DNA of 64,000 nt. Origin: Copromyces sp. CBS 386.78. Lineage: Eukaryota; Ascomycota; Sordariomycetes; Sordariales; Sordariaceae. A program made the translations under genes and the position numbers. A model generated the notes under the pieces. The model saw only the letters and a list, made by a program, of their open reading frames with translations. It was not told the DNA's origin and did no database searches. The stretch covers positions 1 to 64,000 of the forward strand of contig MU839158.1 in NCBI GenBank assembly GCA_030685235.1, written 5' to 3'. Position 1 is the stretch's first letter, and each line of letters opens with the position of its first letter. Shown piece after piece: positions 34,478-45,746 of the stretch.

Positions 34478-35898
34478 ATGGGCAAGAAAGATTCCGTCAA
34501 GGCCACCAAGGCCACCAAGGCCACCAAGGTCACCAAGGTCACCAAGGCCGAGCCCGTCAAGGCTGCTAAGCCCGTCAAGGCCACCAAGGCTGAGAAGCCT
34601 TCCAAGAAGTCCAAGAAGGAGGAGTCCTCTTCCTCTGAGGAGGAGTCTGACTCTGAGTCCGAGGAGGAGTCCAGCGACGAGTCCAGCGCCGAGGAGTCTT
34701 CCGACGAGGAGATGACCGACGCTCCTGCCGCCAAGGTTACCAAGAAGGCTAAGTCTTCCGACTCTGACTCTGACGACTCCGAGTCCGAGGAGGAGGCCTC
34801 TGAGGAGGAGAAGCCCGCCGCCGTTAAGGAGGAGAAGAAGGCCAGCGTGAGTGCAACTCTTTTTAATATTCCCGTTCTTGGTATCCATATGCTAACTCAC
34901 ATATCTTTAGTCCGACTCTGAGGATTCTGATGACTCTGATTCCGATTCCGACGCTGACTCTTCCGAGTCCGAGGAGAAGTCCGAGGTCGAGGAGCCTTCC
35001 AAGAAGCGCAAGGCTGAGGAGGACTCCGAGGAGGAGGAGGCTCCCAAGAAGGTCAAGACCGAGGAGGTCGCTGATGACAAGTCCACCCTCTGGGTTGGTA
35101 ACCTCGGCTGGGGCATCGATGATTCCATCCTTTTTGCTGAGTTCGAGGACTGCGAGGGTGCCAAGTCCGCTCGCGTCGTCACTGACCGTGAGTCCGGCCG
35201 CTCGCGCGGTTTCGGCTACGTCGACTTCGAGAACAACGACCAGGCCCAAAAGGCTTATGATGCCAAGTCCGGCGGTCTCCTTGAGGGCCGTGAGATGCGT
35301 CTCGACTTCGCCGCCAAGGATGCCGGCAACAAGCCCCAGGCCAAGGCCGCCGACCGGGCTGCCAAGCACGGCGACACCATCAGCCCCGAGTCCGACACCC
35401 TCTTCGTCGGCAACATGCCCTTCACCGCTGACGAGTCTGCCGTCTCCGACTTCTTCAACTCTGTTGCTTCCGTTGCCAGCCTCCGTATCCCTACCGACCA
35501 GTACGTACCCCCTTCGCACCTTCTTGTATCCTTGACAACCAGTGTCCTAACTGTCTTCTAGGGAGTCCGGCCGTCCTAAGGGCTTCGCCTATGTTACCTT
35601 CAACTCCGTTGAGGATGCCAAGAACGCTTTCGATCAGCTGAACGGCTCCGACCTTCAGGGTCGTCCCGTCCGTCTCGACTACGCTAAGCCCCGTGACAAC
35701 AACGGTGGCGGCGGTGGCTTCGGTGGCGGCCGCGGTGGTGGCCGTGGCGGTGGCCGTGGTGGCTTCGGTGGCCGTGGTGGTGGCCGTGGCGGTTTCGGTG
35801 ACCGTGGTGGCCGTGGTGGTGGCCGCGGTGGCGGACGTGGTGGTTTCGGCGGTGGCCGTGGTGGCGGTGGCTTCCAGGGCAAGAAGACCACCTTCTAA
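34478..35898 (+). CDS. gar2: Nucleolar protein Gar2/Nsr1 (nucleolin-like)
   Basis: Three exons fit: 34478-34846, 34911-35500 and 35562-35898, encoding 431 residues. The architecture is diagnostic of nucleolin homologues. The N-terminus has basic KATKATKATKVTKVTKA repeats, then alternating acidic Ser/Glu tracts (SSSSEEESDSESEEESSDES and similar). Two RRMs follow at about residues 182-258 (TLWVGNLGWGIDD; SRGFGYVDF) and 285-362 (TLFVGNMPFTADE; PKGFAYVTF), then an RGG/GGF-rich C-terminus (366-431). Such proteins act in pre-rRNA processing and 40S assembly in the nucleolus. The acidic Ser tracts are expected casein-kinase-2 targets and the RGG repeats arginine-methylation sites (family knowledge). 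Codon bias is strong, consistent with high expression. Confidence 0.94.
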
Positions 35899-37671
35899 AG
35901 TGGTCAAGTGTTTGGGATTCCCGCACACATTGGGGAATGTGATACCATAACCTGAGGGCATTGAAACACAGATTCGCACTGGAGGGCTTAGTGGGTAGTC
36001 GGCTTTTGAAATCTTACAGTGTCTCTCCTCCGTGGAGAGAGATCGTGGGCTTTTTGAGAGATAAACTGCTTCTCCGCTGCATGGCAGGGAAAGCAAGATT
36101 CGATACCTGAGGGCTTGAAGATGGTGGTGAGCTGGTAGCTCTTTGACAGCTCGTTCGTGCATGGCACGTCTCTTCACAGAGAGAGACCTCTGCCGGTGGG
36201 CTTGTTGGTTGGTTGGCTGGTTCCATGACCCTTTCGCGGTCGTCTGGCACTTTGGATTCGATGCTGCGCTGCACATACCAGAATCATTGATGGGTTCCAA
36301 GTTACTCTGTGGGCTCGTGGGCTCTTGTGGGCTGTAGCTGACAAAACGGGGAAGAACGGGAAGCAAAAAGGCGAGGACCTGTACTTGCAGCACATGCTAC
36401 AAACATGTGTTCACACATTTACAGCCTTACCCAGTCTGTGTTTTCGGGGGTTTATGGTTCATCGTCGTTTCCTCTTCTTTTTCGGTTTGTCATTGCTTCT
36501 TCCTGAGGGGTTTCGAAAGAGGGCATCCAAAAGTTGGTTTCTGTTGGGATTTTTCCGGTACAATTACGGGGTCACCTGGGGGGCAGGCACTTAAAATGGG
36601 TTTCGGGTCTTTTTCTTTTTCATATCAGCATTTGCACTTTTTCTTTTTACGATACATCATCGACATCAACGGCGTAACGGTACAGAACACGGGTGATTCT
36701 TTCTAACGAGACGTTGCCCGGTAAGTAATCTGATACTCTTCCCCCTGTTTCATATACCCAAGTCCCCAAACGGACTAAAAGTAGCAAGAAAGAAGTATTG
36801 TTCAGTAACTTTTTGATGTTTCGTTGATGTGACTTGATGCTATCTTGTGGTGATGTGATACTTGGAAGGCGCAGAGTTGTTTACGTTGAAAGGATCTTGA
36901 AGCTGCTCGTTCTCACAACACTTTGACCACAATTCGCTCTGTGTTTCACCATAGTCACAGTTGACTGCGATCAAATCCTCAAGTGTCACAAACAAACCTC
37001 GATTCTCCTACTATCCAGCTATCCTATCTCAACACTCCAGCTCAGGCTAAATCCAAAACCACGCAACCAAAACTCCCCTTTCCCAAACGGAGATACAAAT
37101 AGGCATGGTAATGAAAATGAGGGGGTCTCCTTTGAAGGAAGATTAACCATAACCTAAATCCAGAGCCAAGCCGGCTAACCAAAACCGAATCATGAAGAAA
37201 AGAAATTGAAAGAGAAATGCGAAGAAAAATGGCAGGTTAAGAAGGTAGATAATGCGTGTATGTGTGTGTGTGTGTCCCTGTTTTGCCAGATATGCCTTCC
37301 GAGATCCTCCGTCATCCCATCTGGTTGGTTCTGCACTGTTGATCGAATATATGGCGGTTTTGATTCCCGTCGAAGTCGTAGTTGGTACCAGCCACTTCCG
37401 TTACCGTCAGTGCTTCAGTGGATGATATTCATCAAGCTTGTGCCGTGTAATGGCATGTTAACTTGCTGACCAGGAGTTCTGTTTTCCCTCCTTTTTCATC
37501 TGACTTCGTATCCAGTCGACAGGCAAGCCGTTCATCAAGTCGTAACGCGTCCCCAGCGTCTGCTCGCGTACCACATTAAGCAAGGTACGCTACGTAAATA
37601 AAGCCCCCCTTCGTTTTGTATAGCCGATACGGTGCGGGCTTGAATCATAGATTCATTCTCAGTTGCGTGGT
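35899..37671. other. Tail-to-tail spacer, 1.8 kb
   Basis: Lies between the stops of gar2 and the membrane-protein gene. It contains a short GT microsatellite near 37257-37274 and T-rich patches. No gene or RNA gene recognised. Confidence 0.5.
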
Positions 37672-39057
37672 TCAAGCAACGACACTCCTCCCAACCGACC
37701 CCCACCTAAATCTCTTCAGCGTTCCGCTCGTCGTAGACCGCACAAACTCCTGGCCGCAGCTCGAAGAGGCGTTTGACGCAGCTGATCCCGCGGAGGCCAA
37801 GCTCAAAACGTCGCTACTCTCCTGCCGGCCAACTTCACGGCCGATGACATAGCCGGCACCGAACCCGACGACCGACACGAGAACTACCACGCCGGCGCTC
37901 ACTACCCATGTCAACATGGTTGGACTTAGGAAGAAGGGGGAGGCGGCGTCGTTATCCGACACCACTCCTGCCGGCGAGGGGGAGCCTGTCCTCCTCTTCT
38001 TCGTGGTGCGCGCTGGTCTCTGTGCGGCGTTGGTTCCCCGCTTGCTTCTTTCTGCTGTTGTGGCAAGACCTTGCTGTTGCTGTTGCTGTTGTTCCCGGCC
38101 AGAGCTGGCAGATCGCGGAGCGCTGGGCGCACTGGAGTTGGAGGCGGTCCTGGCTGGTTGTCGTGTCTTGGTCTGGTTGAGCGACAGTCCTGTTCCGGAA
38201 GGGCCTTCGGTCATGAGTTCAGACTCTGGCACGAGACGGAACTCCATCGGCTGGGAACTAGGCATTATGCCGGTACCAGCAGGGCCTGGACTCGCCTCTT
38301 CCCGCTTGGGAAGGCCACGGGCGGCGGCAGCGCATGACAAGAGTGTGGTGAGGGAAGCACGAAGCGCGGCGTCGTTGTCGGCTTGCAGAGCTGGAGACAT
38401 GAAGTTGTGCGATGCGCGATGCGATCGCGTTTGCGAATGGGTCGGCAGAGATGGCCGGGATTGAGTGGGATGGTATGGGTGAGATGGACTGGCGGAATGG
38501 TGGCGGTGCATCATGTAAGATGGTGGGTGAGAAAAGGCGTTCGGCTGCGGCCTGAAGGGCCCCTGGGCCGTGTTGGTCGGGCGGCCGAGAGCAGTCGCAT
38601 TCTCATCATCATCCGAGTCGTCCTCCGAGTCCACCGGTAGACCGCCTCGGAAGGCAGTCTGTTGACGGGGCAAACTGGCTGCCGGGTGACTGCCTTCCGT
38701 CGAACTAGTCATGACTCTGTCCTCCTCGCTCTCGGTTTCATCATATTCATCCTGGCTGCTCGTCCCGGCGGGGGGATTCGGTTGGCTGACGATGAAGGAA
38801 GCAGGCATCGGTGCCTGCTGTTGGGAACGTCTCCGTCTTCGAGGGTACGAGTTGTTTCCCACCCGGAGGCCTGTGGTTACTATATCATCCCCTATCGACG
38901 ACAGCGAGGACGACGATGGTTGCGACGCGATCTCGACCCAGGAATCTAGTGGTGATATGAGCGCGTGTTGCGGCAGGTTATCGGAGATGTTGGAAGTCAA
39001 CTCACCATCGTTACGGCGGCGATCCACTGGACGTTGCTGAGGATCGGGGGAAGCCAT
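37672..39057 (-). CDS. Single-pass membrane protein with candidate Atg8-interacting motif
   Basis: Two exons fit: 39057-39006 and 38945-37672, encoding 441 residues. The 60-nt intron has a GTGAGT donor and is in frame. After splicing the N-terminus reads NDDSWVEIASQPSSSSLSSI. W-V-E-I fits the Atg8-interacting motif (W-x-x-I/L/V) with adjacent acidic and serine residues. The middle is disordered and Ser/Pro/His-rich apart from a predicted helix DNDAALRASLTTLLSCAAAA. One transmembrane segment lies at about residues 355-386 (MLTWVVSAGVVVLVSVVGFG), followed by a 55-residue tail. There is no signal peptide. This resembles membrane-anchored selective-autophagy receptors such as fission yeast Atg43, but homology is not shown here. 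The start is the second in-frame candidate (MASPDPQQ); the longer frame has no ATG. Confidence 0.7.
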   Translation of the reverse strand: MASPDPQQRPVDRRRNDGELTSNISDNLPQHALISPLDSWVEIASQPSSSSLSSIGDDIVTTGLRVGNNSYPRRRRRSQQQAPMPASFIVSQPNPPAGTSSQDEYDETESEEDRVMTSSTEGSHPAASLPRQQTAFRGGLPVDSEDDSDDDENATALGRPTNTAQGPFRPQPNAFSHPPSYMMHRHHSASPSHPYHPTQSRPSLPTHSQTRSHRASHNFMSPALQADNDAALRASLTTLLSCAAAARGLPKREEASPGPAGTGIMPSSQPMEFRLVPESELMTEGPSGTGLSLNQTKTRQPARTASNSSAPSAPRSASSGREQQQQQQQGLATTAERSKRGTNAAQRPARTTKKRRTGSPSPAGVVSDNDAASPFFLSPTMLTWVVSAGVVVLVSVVGFGAGYVIGREVGRQESSDVLSLASAGSAASNASSSCGQEFVRSTTSGTLKRFRWGSVGRSVVA

Positions 39058-40847
39058 AGCAGAATTCCAGAGGCAGGACACGTAAACGAGGTTGGTACCG
39101 TTAACGTGAACAACCTAGGCCAAGTCCACTCGGGCAATGCTCACCGACAAGGTGAACTTGATCAAACCACAGTCCCGGAAGGATGTCCTAGGGGGACCAA
39201 CGACTCCCGCCTCCAGACGCGGGCAAGCCACAGGAAGGAACGCGGTTTCGTTAAAGAGGACGAGGAATGATGTTGTCAATCTGGAAAGAAGAGAGAAGCC
39301 CGGTCACGGAGCACGTACGGAGGGTGGTATCAAAGCGGACGGCGGAAGGGATCTCGTGAATAGTTACGTATTATCTGGAATTGCATCTAGAAGTCAGGCA
39401 AAGAGGCACACAAAAGAATAAATCTTGAAGCCAGACAGCCGGGGACACAACTGGCCGTGGGACGGTATCGGCTGTTGGGAACGGAGGCTTTGTTGAGGTG
39501 TTCTTTGTGCACGCGAAGTTCTGGGGATGCGTGCGAACAGGGAAAGGTGTAAGCCTGCCGTGGCAGGTGAGGTGGTCTGAGCAAGCGGGCACCACCTTGG
39601 GGGATGGCTCAGATGGGCACCTGGGCAGCCTGGGCTGTGGTCCGGTGGGCGTTGGAGGCATGTAGCGGAGGAACAAGCGTGATCCATCCTGTGGGAGAAG
39701 TGTCAGTTGCGACTATTCTAGGTTGCGACTGGATGGCGTCGTTGCTTTTTGATTGGCTGTGCATGCTGATCCGGGGATGGTCGCATGGCCATCGACACTG
39801 CGCTCAAGTCAACTCACCCCCAATGACGTGCTTATCCGGTCGAGCCTGCCCTCACAGTCCAATACTGGGTTGTAGCTCAAGATCTCTGGTCAACCTTCCT
39901 AGGCGTTTTTATATCTGATTGATCCCTTTCGTTCTTGTATAATAAAAGCGTGATCTTACTTTACATATGCCATTTTGAATCTTGTTAATACCTTTTTCAA
40001 TTCCTACTTAAGCATTGCATTCTGTCCTTGTAGGGTTTGGGACAGTTTGGGAAAGATATTATCTGGTATGTTAACGAACTAACAAATAAACCAGCATTAC
40101 ACTAGATTGTACGCTCATCATAATCGTTTAGGCACTTACTTGGCTTCCTCCCTCTCTCTCAGACGTCACTGCATCCGGCCGACACACCTCAAGACTCTTT
40201 CTTCAGCTGTTCGGTTCTATTCTCACCTTCTTATCCTTCTCAGAGTCCAGGCGCGTTGATAAACAAGTTCGTCCCTTAAAGCAATTCCGAGCCCGATCAC
40301 TGTTGTCTGCCCGATTCGACAACCGCGGACTATGTGATGTAGCGACATGATGCATGATGGAAGTCGGCTCGTAAGAGGTTGAACAGCAATGCAGAAACCT
40401 GTCTGAATTGAAGATTTACATTGACGTGAGTGCTTCCCCTGTTCCTCTTGTCGAGCCGATCTCGCCGTGCATCCCATGTAAGTCTCATTGGGCAAGTTTG
40501 TTCAACAGCAGTTCATATCATAAAAAAGACTCGCCTGGTTGGGAATGCTAACTGCGACGCAACAGAATGGATTGCAGACGCTCACGCGAGCAGATGTGGT
40601 TTGTTAAACATCTTCCAACTTCGCCTACATATCTGGACACTGACAACCACGGTCGACTCGGTAACAGATTGCACTCTTCGAAGATTCTTCGGTTCAAACT
40701 TCCAACATTCCACTCTCGGTCAACGGCAGCCAACGTATGCACGCTCAGAACATGGTAATCCATTCTCAGCATGGGCGGCTGCTTAGGTACCTGCTATCTC
40801 ATACAATGTCATTTTTATGATTTTTTCCCCCCTCTCCTCAAGCTCAG
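39058..40847. other. Intergenic stretch with a repeat element
   Basis: Upstream region of the membrane-protein gene, then a terminal-repeat element at 39855-40111 (listed separately). The next 700 bp has scattered splice-like motifs (for example GTAAGT at 40480 and a GCTAAC...CAACAG acceptor context at 40547-40565), but no gene I can support. Confidence 0.4.
39855..40111. mobile_element. MITE-like element, second two-ended copy
   Basis: The left end reads CACAGTCCAATACTGG; the right end, read on the minus strand, contains AATGCTGGTTTATTTGTTAG (40079-40098), one mismatch from the family 16-mer. The interior (from 39877, CTCAAGATCTCTGGTCAAC) is homologous to the copy at 19784-19935 but differs from the interior at 12.2 kb. 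Length is about 257 bp, with no coding potential. The scattered C/T and G/A differences between copies would fit RIP or plain divergence. Confidence 0.5.
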
Positions 40848-42504
40848 CCTTTCTATCCAACTCAGGGCGCTGCTTCCGCAAGATCCTTACTGGATCAACA
40901 CGAAGCACAATCGTTCAACTCCAATGCCGGTGCAACCGTTTCAAACGAATGCGAGACGCTGGTTCATTGGCCCAAGAACCCGTTCTCGAGCCGTTCTCCC
41001 GTCTTCCTTCCGTGCGGTCCGTAGTTCGGTTCGGTTCCTACGGTAACCTTGCTGCTACAAACAAACCCGATCATAGTTCGCCTTCGTCCCTCCAATCCAC
41101 TCATTCCTCGCCTGACAGCGACGTGCGTGTCATCCACATCCACAGCCGTGTCCGGTCACCGCTTTCGATGCCGTACAGGAGTCCACACTCCAACCATACA
41201 ACAACACCAACCTCCTATATACATTGATTTCAGAGAGCCAAGCTTACCCCACGCTCTATGCAGCCGTGTAACTACCTAACTGCCACCTACTTCGCTCCGT
41301 TGAAGCTGCCAACGGTACGCCCTTCATGCCGGCTATGACGTGGCAGCCGTCTCTCATCTTCTGCTCTGTATGGAAGGTCCTGTTTTCACTTCTCAAGCCT
41401 GCAATGACCCGAATAGCGGCGACGAGAACGGAGATCAGGCAAGCCTGGGTCACGACCAGCTTCAAGTATGTCAGCACGCTTATCGCATTGGAGGTGGTAC
41501 GAGAGCGCTTCAGAACCGGTAACTATCGTCGACCATTTCCCTTTCGGCAGTTATCGCCTTCATGGACATTCCGCAGGGCACCAGAGGCCAAAGGTTGCCG
41601 TTAACTGTCCGTTTCCACCGCACCCTCTGATGAGATTATTCTAATGCTTCTTTGGAAGGCTTAGATTGTTCATCAGATAAGAGCCAGAAACGACATCCTA
41701 GTTCACAAGGTGCTTCGAATTAAACACGATTCCAAGCGGAACCGGTGTGATTCCGCAAAAAGGGCGAGGCTAACAGTGTTGCCCTGACGTTGGACTACTC
41801 GTTAAACCCATGGGGGTCAGTTCGTCATTTCGGACGTGAAAGAAAATGAGCACGTTGAGCAAGGCTCTGATCGTATCAGGGTTGCCGTATATCAAGTTCT
41901 GAATCCCCATCTCCACACACATAATCTCTTTGTTCGCAAGATGACACTCGCACTTCCACGAATCCTAAATCACCGCTCGATGGTTTCATATCATCCTCTC
42001 TTCTGCTGCCACGTCGACCATTGCGGCTCTGCGTTCTCAGGGACCCTCTCAAACATAGGATATTCCATGCAGGACAAACTTGCACGACATAGCGTTCGAG
42101 AATCGATAGGAGTGACGATCCGAGCTTTGGGTAGGAACGCTTGCCAGGCGACTGACACCATACCTTCGTATGGTGCGGGCAGAACCAAGAATCTGGACAC
42201 CCTTCCGGGACCCACTAAGACGCTACGTACACGCAGACATGAGGAGAAGAAAGGGGGCCCGAATGCGGGGGAGATCAAAAGTCCCTGAGAAGTGTATGGG
42301 ACTTGAGGCTCTGCGAGCGGTCACCGTGATCATCCAAACCACCATGAGGATTATGATGCTCCGGAGGTGTTGTCGCAAAGCATAGTAAGACTGCCAATCA
42401 ACAAGACAGCAGTGATGCATTGGCACACCTACAAGCGATTGCTATGGCGAAAGAGATGGACAGCTCTCATGATCAAGCTTGGGGGCCTCGGTTGGTGGGA
42501 AGAG
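40848..42504 (+). pseudogene. Degenerate coding-like stretch, possible gene relic
   Basis: One forward frame reads protein-like for long stretches but is broken by many stops: PFYPTQGAASARSLLDQHEA near 40848, NDPNSGDENGDQASLGHDQL near 41406, SSDKSQKRHPSSQGASN near 41672, DDTRTSTNPKSPLDGFISSS near 41940 and TANQQDSSDALAHLQAIAMA near 42390. A second frame (41836-42288) contains CHVDHCGSAF, then DKLARHSVRE, which loosely recalls a C2H2 zinc finger. Several stops are TAA, TAG or TGA where CAA, CAG or CGA would keep the frame. That is compatible with RIP-type C-to-T decay, but chance is a real alternative. No family can be assigned. Confidence 0.25.
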
Positions 42505-42688
42505 TACGTACTTGAGGCTCAAAATTGATGATATCTTGAAGTATAAATATGAGTAGATTGGAAGGAGAATTGAATAATGACTAGTCACACCGGCATCGAC
42601 TTTCAGAGTTATCGTTGATACACCTGAGCAATTACTTTTGATTACCCTGAGAATCACTTGCTTACAACAAGTCAAGAAGAAAAACACC

Positions 42689-43243
42689 ATGAGCCAGTCA
42701 ATCCAACATGAACCAACCCCAAACTATGAGAACACTCCTGTGGAGAACACTCCTATCACCGCGCCACCTCACCCTGAAGGTGGAGAGGATCCAGATCCGG
42801 AGGAGGATGACCCTTTCTATGAGGCAAAGGTAAGAAAGACTCCCACCGCCACCCTCAGACCGTCGAGCAAGCCTGAACCAAGAGCATTATCTCATTAACA
42901 GGACAGTGACACTCCCACCACTCTCCCCAATGGCAGCCATGGGGCCAACGGCGGTGTGGAATCTACAAGTCTCCAGAAGAAGAGAGTCTTCAGGACAGGT
43001 CTGAGAGCGAGCGCAATCTCTGGTGGGTGTCTCTTTTCCCAACCATCCATCTCTTGCTCCTCGATATTATGCCAAACTCAAAGGAGGACCAAGACTCAAC
43101 TATTTTCTACAGGCACAAAACCCACACTTAACAACGGACACTCCACCACGGAGTCACGTTCAAACAGACTTCCCACTCCTCACAATGAAATGGAAGACGG
43201 GACTTGCCTGCTGCCCCTGATACACCTATCAACAGGGCACTAA
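42689..43243 (+). CDS. Small three-exon gene, unknown 130-residue protein
   Basis: Exons 42689-42829, 42902-43022 and 43113-43243 join in frame. The first intron has GTAAGA...TTAACAG borders and the second GTGGGT...CTACAG. The ATG sits in an A-rich context (AAAAACACCATGAG), which is favourable for fungal initiation. The protein is hydrophilic: an N-terminal NYENTPVENTPITAPPHPEG, an acidic stretch EDPDPEEDDPFYEAKDSDTP, a basic LQKKRVFRTGLRAS, and a Ser/Asn-rich end. It has no signal peptide or membrane segment. No family recognised. The second intron is 90 nt and open in frame, so intron retention would also give a protein. Confidence 0.45.
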
Positions 43244-44329
43244 ACGAACAAGACTCAAGCAAGAATGGCACGCACCGAATGAATGTTTATGACACACACA
43301 TACCCCATACTCCCTTTTTCAACTTTTCCAAGGAGGACATTTCTACGTTGGGAGGAAACAATATCACTTTGCTGTACCCCCTCCCCCCCCACTTGCCCAT
43401 TTCCCCGTTTGCCCCCCCTTTTGCTCTGAATTTCATCTGATGAAATGATCTCGCTTTCTGCAATTTGGGTCAGTATAGTCTAAGGTAGTTTACTTTTAGT
43501 GCAGTCTCAACGGCCACGACGGATTTGGTTTGAGGTCTGTCCATCGTTTTGTATCAACCTAACTCTTTCTTCTTCTTCTTCTTCAAGTACAATTCAATAT
43601 CATTCCTTCCTTTCTTCAGCGACGTGACATGTGTGTACACATACGGTATCCAAATCATCACCGTCTCAACTACTCCCAGTAAGTACCCTTTCGGGCGGTC
43701 GTAAGAATAGGCCGAGAGCAGATAGTCCAATACCGCTTGTTTGGTTGTGAAAGGCCGTTATAACACCGTAGTAGGGAGCATAATAATTGAGTAACACATC
43801 TGCCAGAGTCCATCAGAGACCGTCCATCCAGGAACTGCTTAGCATTTATGTTCAAAGGGGAAAATAAAGACACATTGATGTATACCACACACTCCCGAAG
43901 GGGTGATGTGATATGTGAAATAGTGATAGATTTTGTTCGTTGTTACGACCACTCGATACAGAAGTGAAAAGAGGTAGGAGAAAGATAGAGGCAGAAGAAC
44001 GAGTGGATCGGGTTGTACTCAAAATCTATTTGTCGCCCAGGAGGCTGACAGGTATAATATAGTATACTATATGCAAGAAAGGTGTAAAAGAGGATGCAAA
44101 CTAGGTAGTGTCTATGCCAGTCGATGCCACTGCAAAACTGACAAGTAGCATCCGCGCATTGAAAAGAATATTGACCGCCTTGCGATCAAATCAACCTTGG
44201 TATCTCTCATTTTTTTTTCAACTCCTGTCCTACGAAAATTACTCACTCCTCGCTTAATTCCTCAACATCAATCCATACCCCACCCTATTCCACCTTTCAA
44301 GTGTACCAGTTATTCTCAGACTGCCGGTC
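43244..44329. other. Tail-to-tail spacer, 1.1 kb
   Basis: A C-rich run at 43380-43425 and a CTT repeat near 43570-43585. The region after 43900 is AT-rich 3' flank of the verprolin gene. No gene. Confidence 0.5.
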
Positions 44330-45746
44330 CTACAAGGCGCTCAAGTCCAACGGCACACTGCTTCCCCTGCCCGCGCGATACTTCCTCGGCCCGCCAATGA
44401 ACTCCCTGGGCTTTGGGAACGTTTCCTCGCTCACAAACTTCCACCTTGGGTCCTGGACGACGTATTTCGCACCGCCGCCACCGGAGTGCACCGGACTTGG
44501 TGACTTGTTTCCGCCTGTACCGTTCGGTGTAAGGATGAAGTTGCTAGGATCAAGCATGGACTTGATGACGGAGCCTGATCGTGCCGATCTCGTCGAGGGC
44601 GAGTGGGAAAGCGGAGGAGGAGCTGGGGCCGAAGAAGGCGGCGGTGGTGGAGGAGGGGCGGGAGCGGAATGAGGAGGGCTCGGGGCTGCTGAGCGAGGAG
44701 GTGCGCTGGGCGGAGGTGGCGGAGGGGGTGCTGCTGGTGAGGAGACGCTGCTCGCGGCGCGGATGGCGGCTTGGACGGCAATGTTTTGGGAGAGGTTGCT
44801 GGTTGACGAGGACGGCGGAGGTGGAGGAGGAGGCTGCGAACGTGATGGAGCCGGAGGTGGTCGGGGGGCCGCTGTTGGAGGTGGCGGGGGTGGTGCCGGA
44901 GGAAGAGACGGAGCACCAAATGAGGGCGGGGGAGGTGCGGATATGGGTGGTGGAGGTGGAGCTGAAGGAGGCGCCGAGGAGTGGATAGCCGCAGAAGGCT
45001 TGCGGGAGCCTGGAGGAGGGGGCGGTTTCTTGCCAACTGGCGGCGGACGCGGCTTTGATGATGCCAAACTCGCAGTCTTTCTGAGATTGGCCATTGAGGG
45101 GTGGAAAGTAGGAGCTGATGGTCGCCCAGGGATCGCCGGGGCTGCACCGGGAGGCGGGCGGGGAGCCGAGACCGTTGGTGGCTTCGGGGCTGATCTAGAT
45201 GTCGACTCCGGGTCGGAAAGATATGATGAATCCCGGTTCGCGCCCGTATCTACACCACCACCCGTCTTTCGTAGCTTTGGCATGCCTCCAGCGAAGAGCC
45301 CTCCGAGCTGCGGCGCAGCCTCCATGCCCGTTGATCCTCCTTGATTCCGGTCGGCCAAATCGCTGTTGCTACGGGCTCGGTTTCCGGGTACTGGCGGCGC
45401 AAGACCTCCGGGGGCCTTGGGCAGGCCGGGGATAGGAGGAGCCCCCCCTACTGGAAGTGCTGGCCCGCTGCCCGGTGTTGGCGCGATGATGGGTGCCGAT
45501 CGATCATTGGTTACTGCTTTCTTGAGCGCTCTTCCCTTGGTGATATCTGTGAGCAAAGCGCCCTGGGAGTTGGTCAGTACATCTCTTCTGTTTTCGGGTT
45601 CGTGGGGCCAGAGGTGTTCTTTGGCGCACCCTATTAGGAAGACCAGCAGGTGGTCGGCCGGGGAGTGCTCCCGGGGGAGGGGGCGGCGGCGGAGGTCCCC
45701 CCATACCCGGAGGCGGCGGAGGGGGAGGAGGTGGTGGAGGTGGCAT
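44330..45746 (-). CDS. vrp1: Verprolin / WASP-interacting protein (WIP family)
   Basis: Two exons fit: 45746-45630 and 45562-44330, encoding 449 residues. The intron (67 nt, GTGCGC...TCCCAG) lies just before the WH2 domain. The protein starts with an uninterrupted polyproline run, then a WH2 actin-monomer-binding motif NRGALLTDITKGRALKKAVT at about residues 38-58. A long middle of PPPPP and APPPPP blocks that bind profilin and SH3 proteins follows. The C-terminal WASP-binding element is DPRWKFVSEETFPKPREF. This order defines verprolin/WIP, which stabilises WASP (Las17) and drives Arp2/3 actin patches in endocytosis and at hyphal tips. Confidence 0.92.

Noticed and set aside
35491..36393. 300-codon open frame on the minus strand opposite the Gar2 RGG region
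   Set aside because: Its Thr/Ala-rich repeats are the antisense reading of the GGT/GGC-rich RGG codons of gar2.
37256..37276. GT microsatellite as Z-DNA regulatory element
   Set aside because: Only about nine repeats; common in fungal intergenic DNA.
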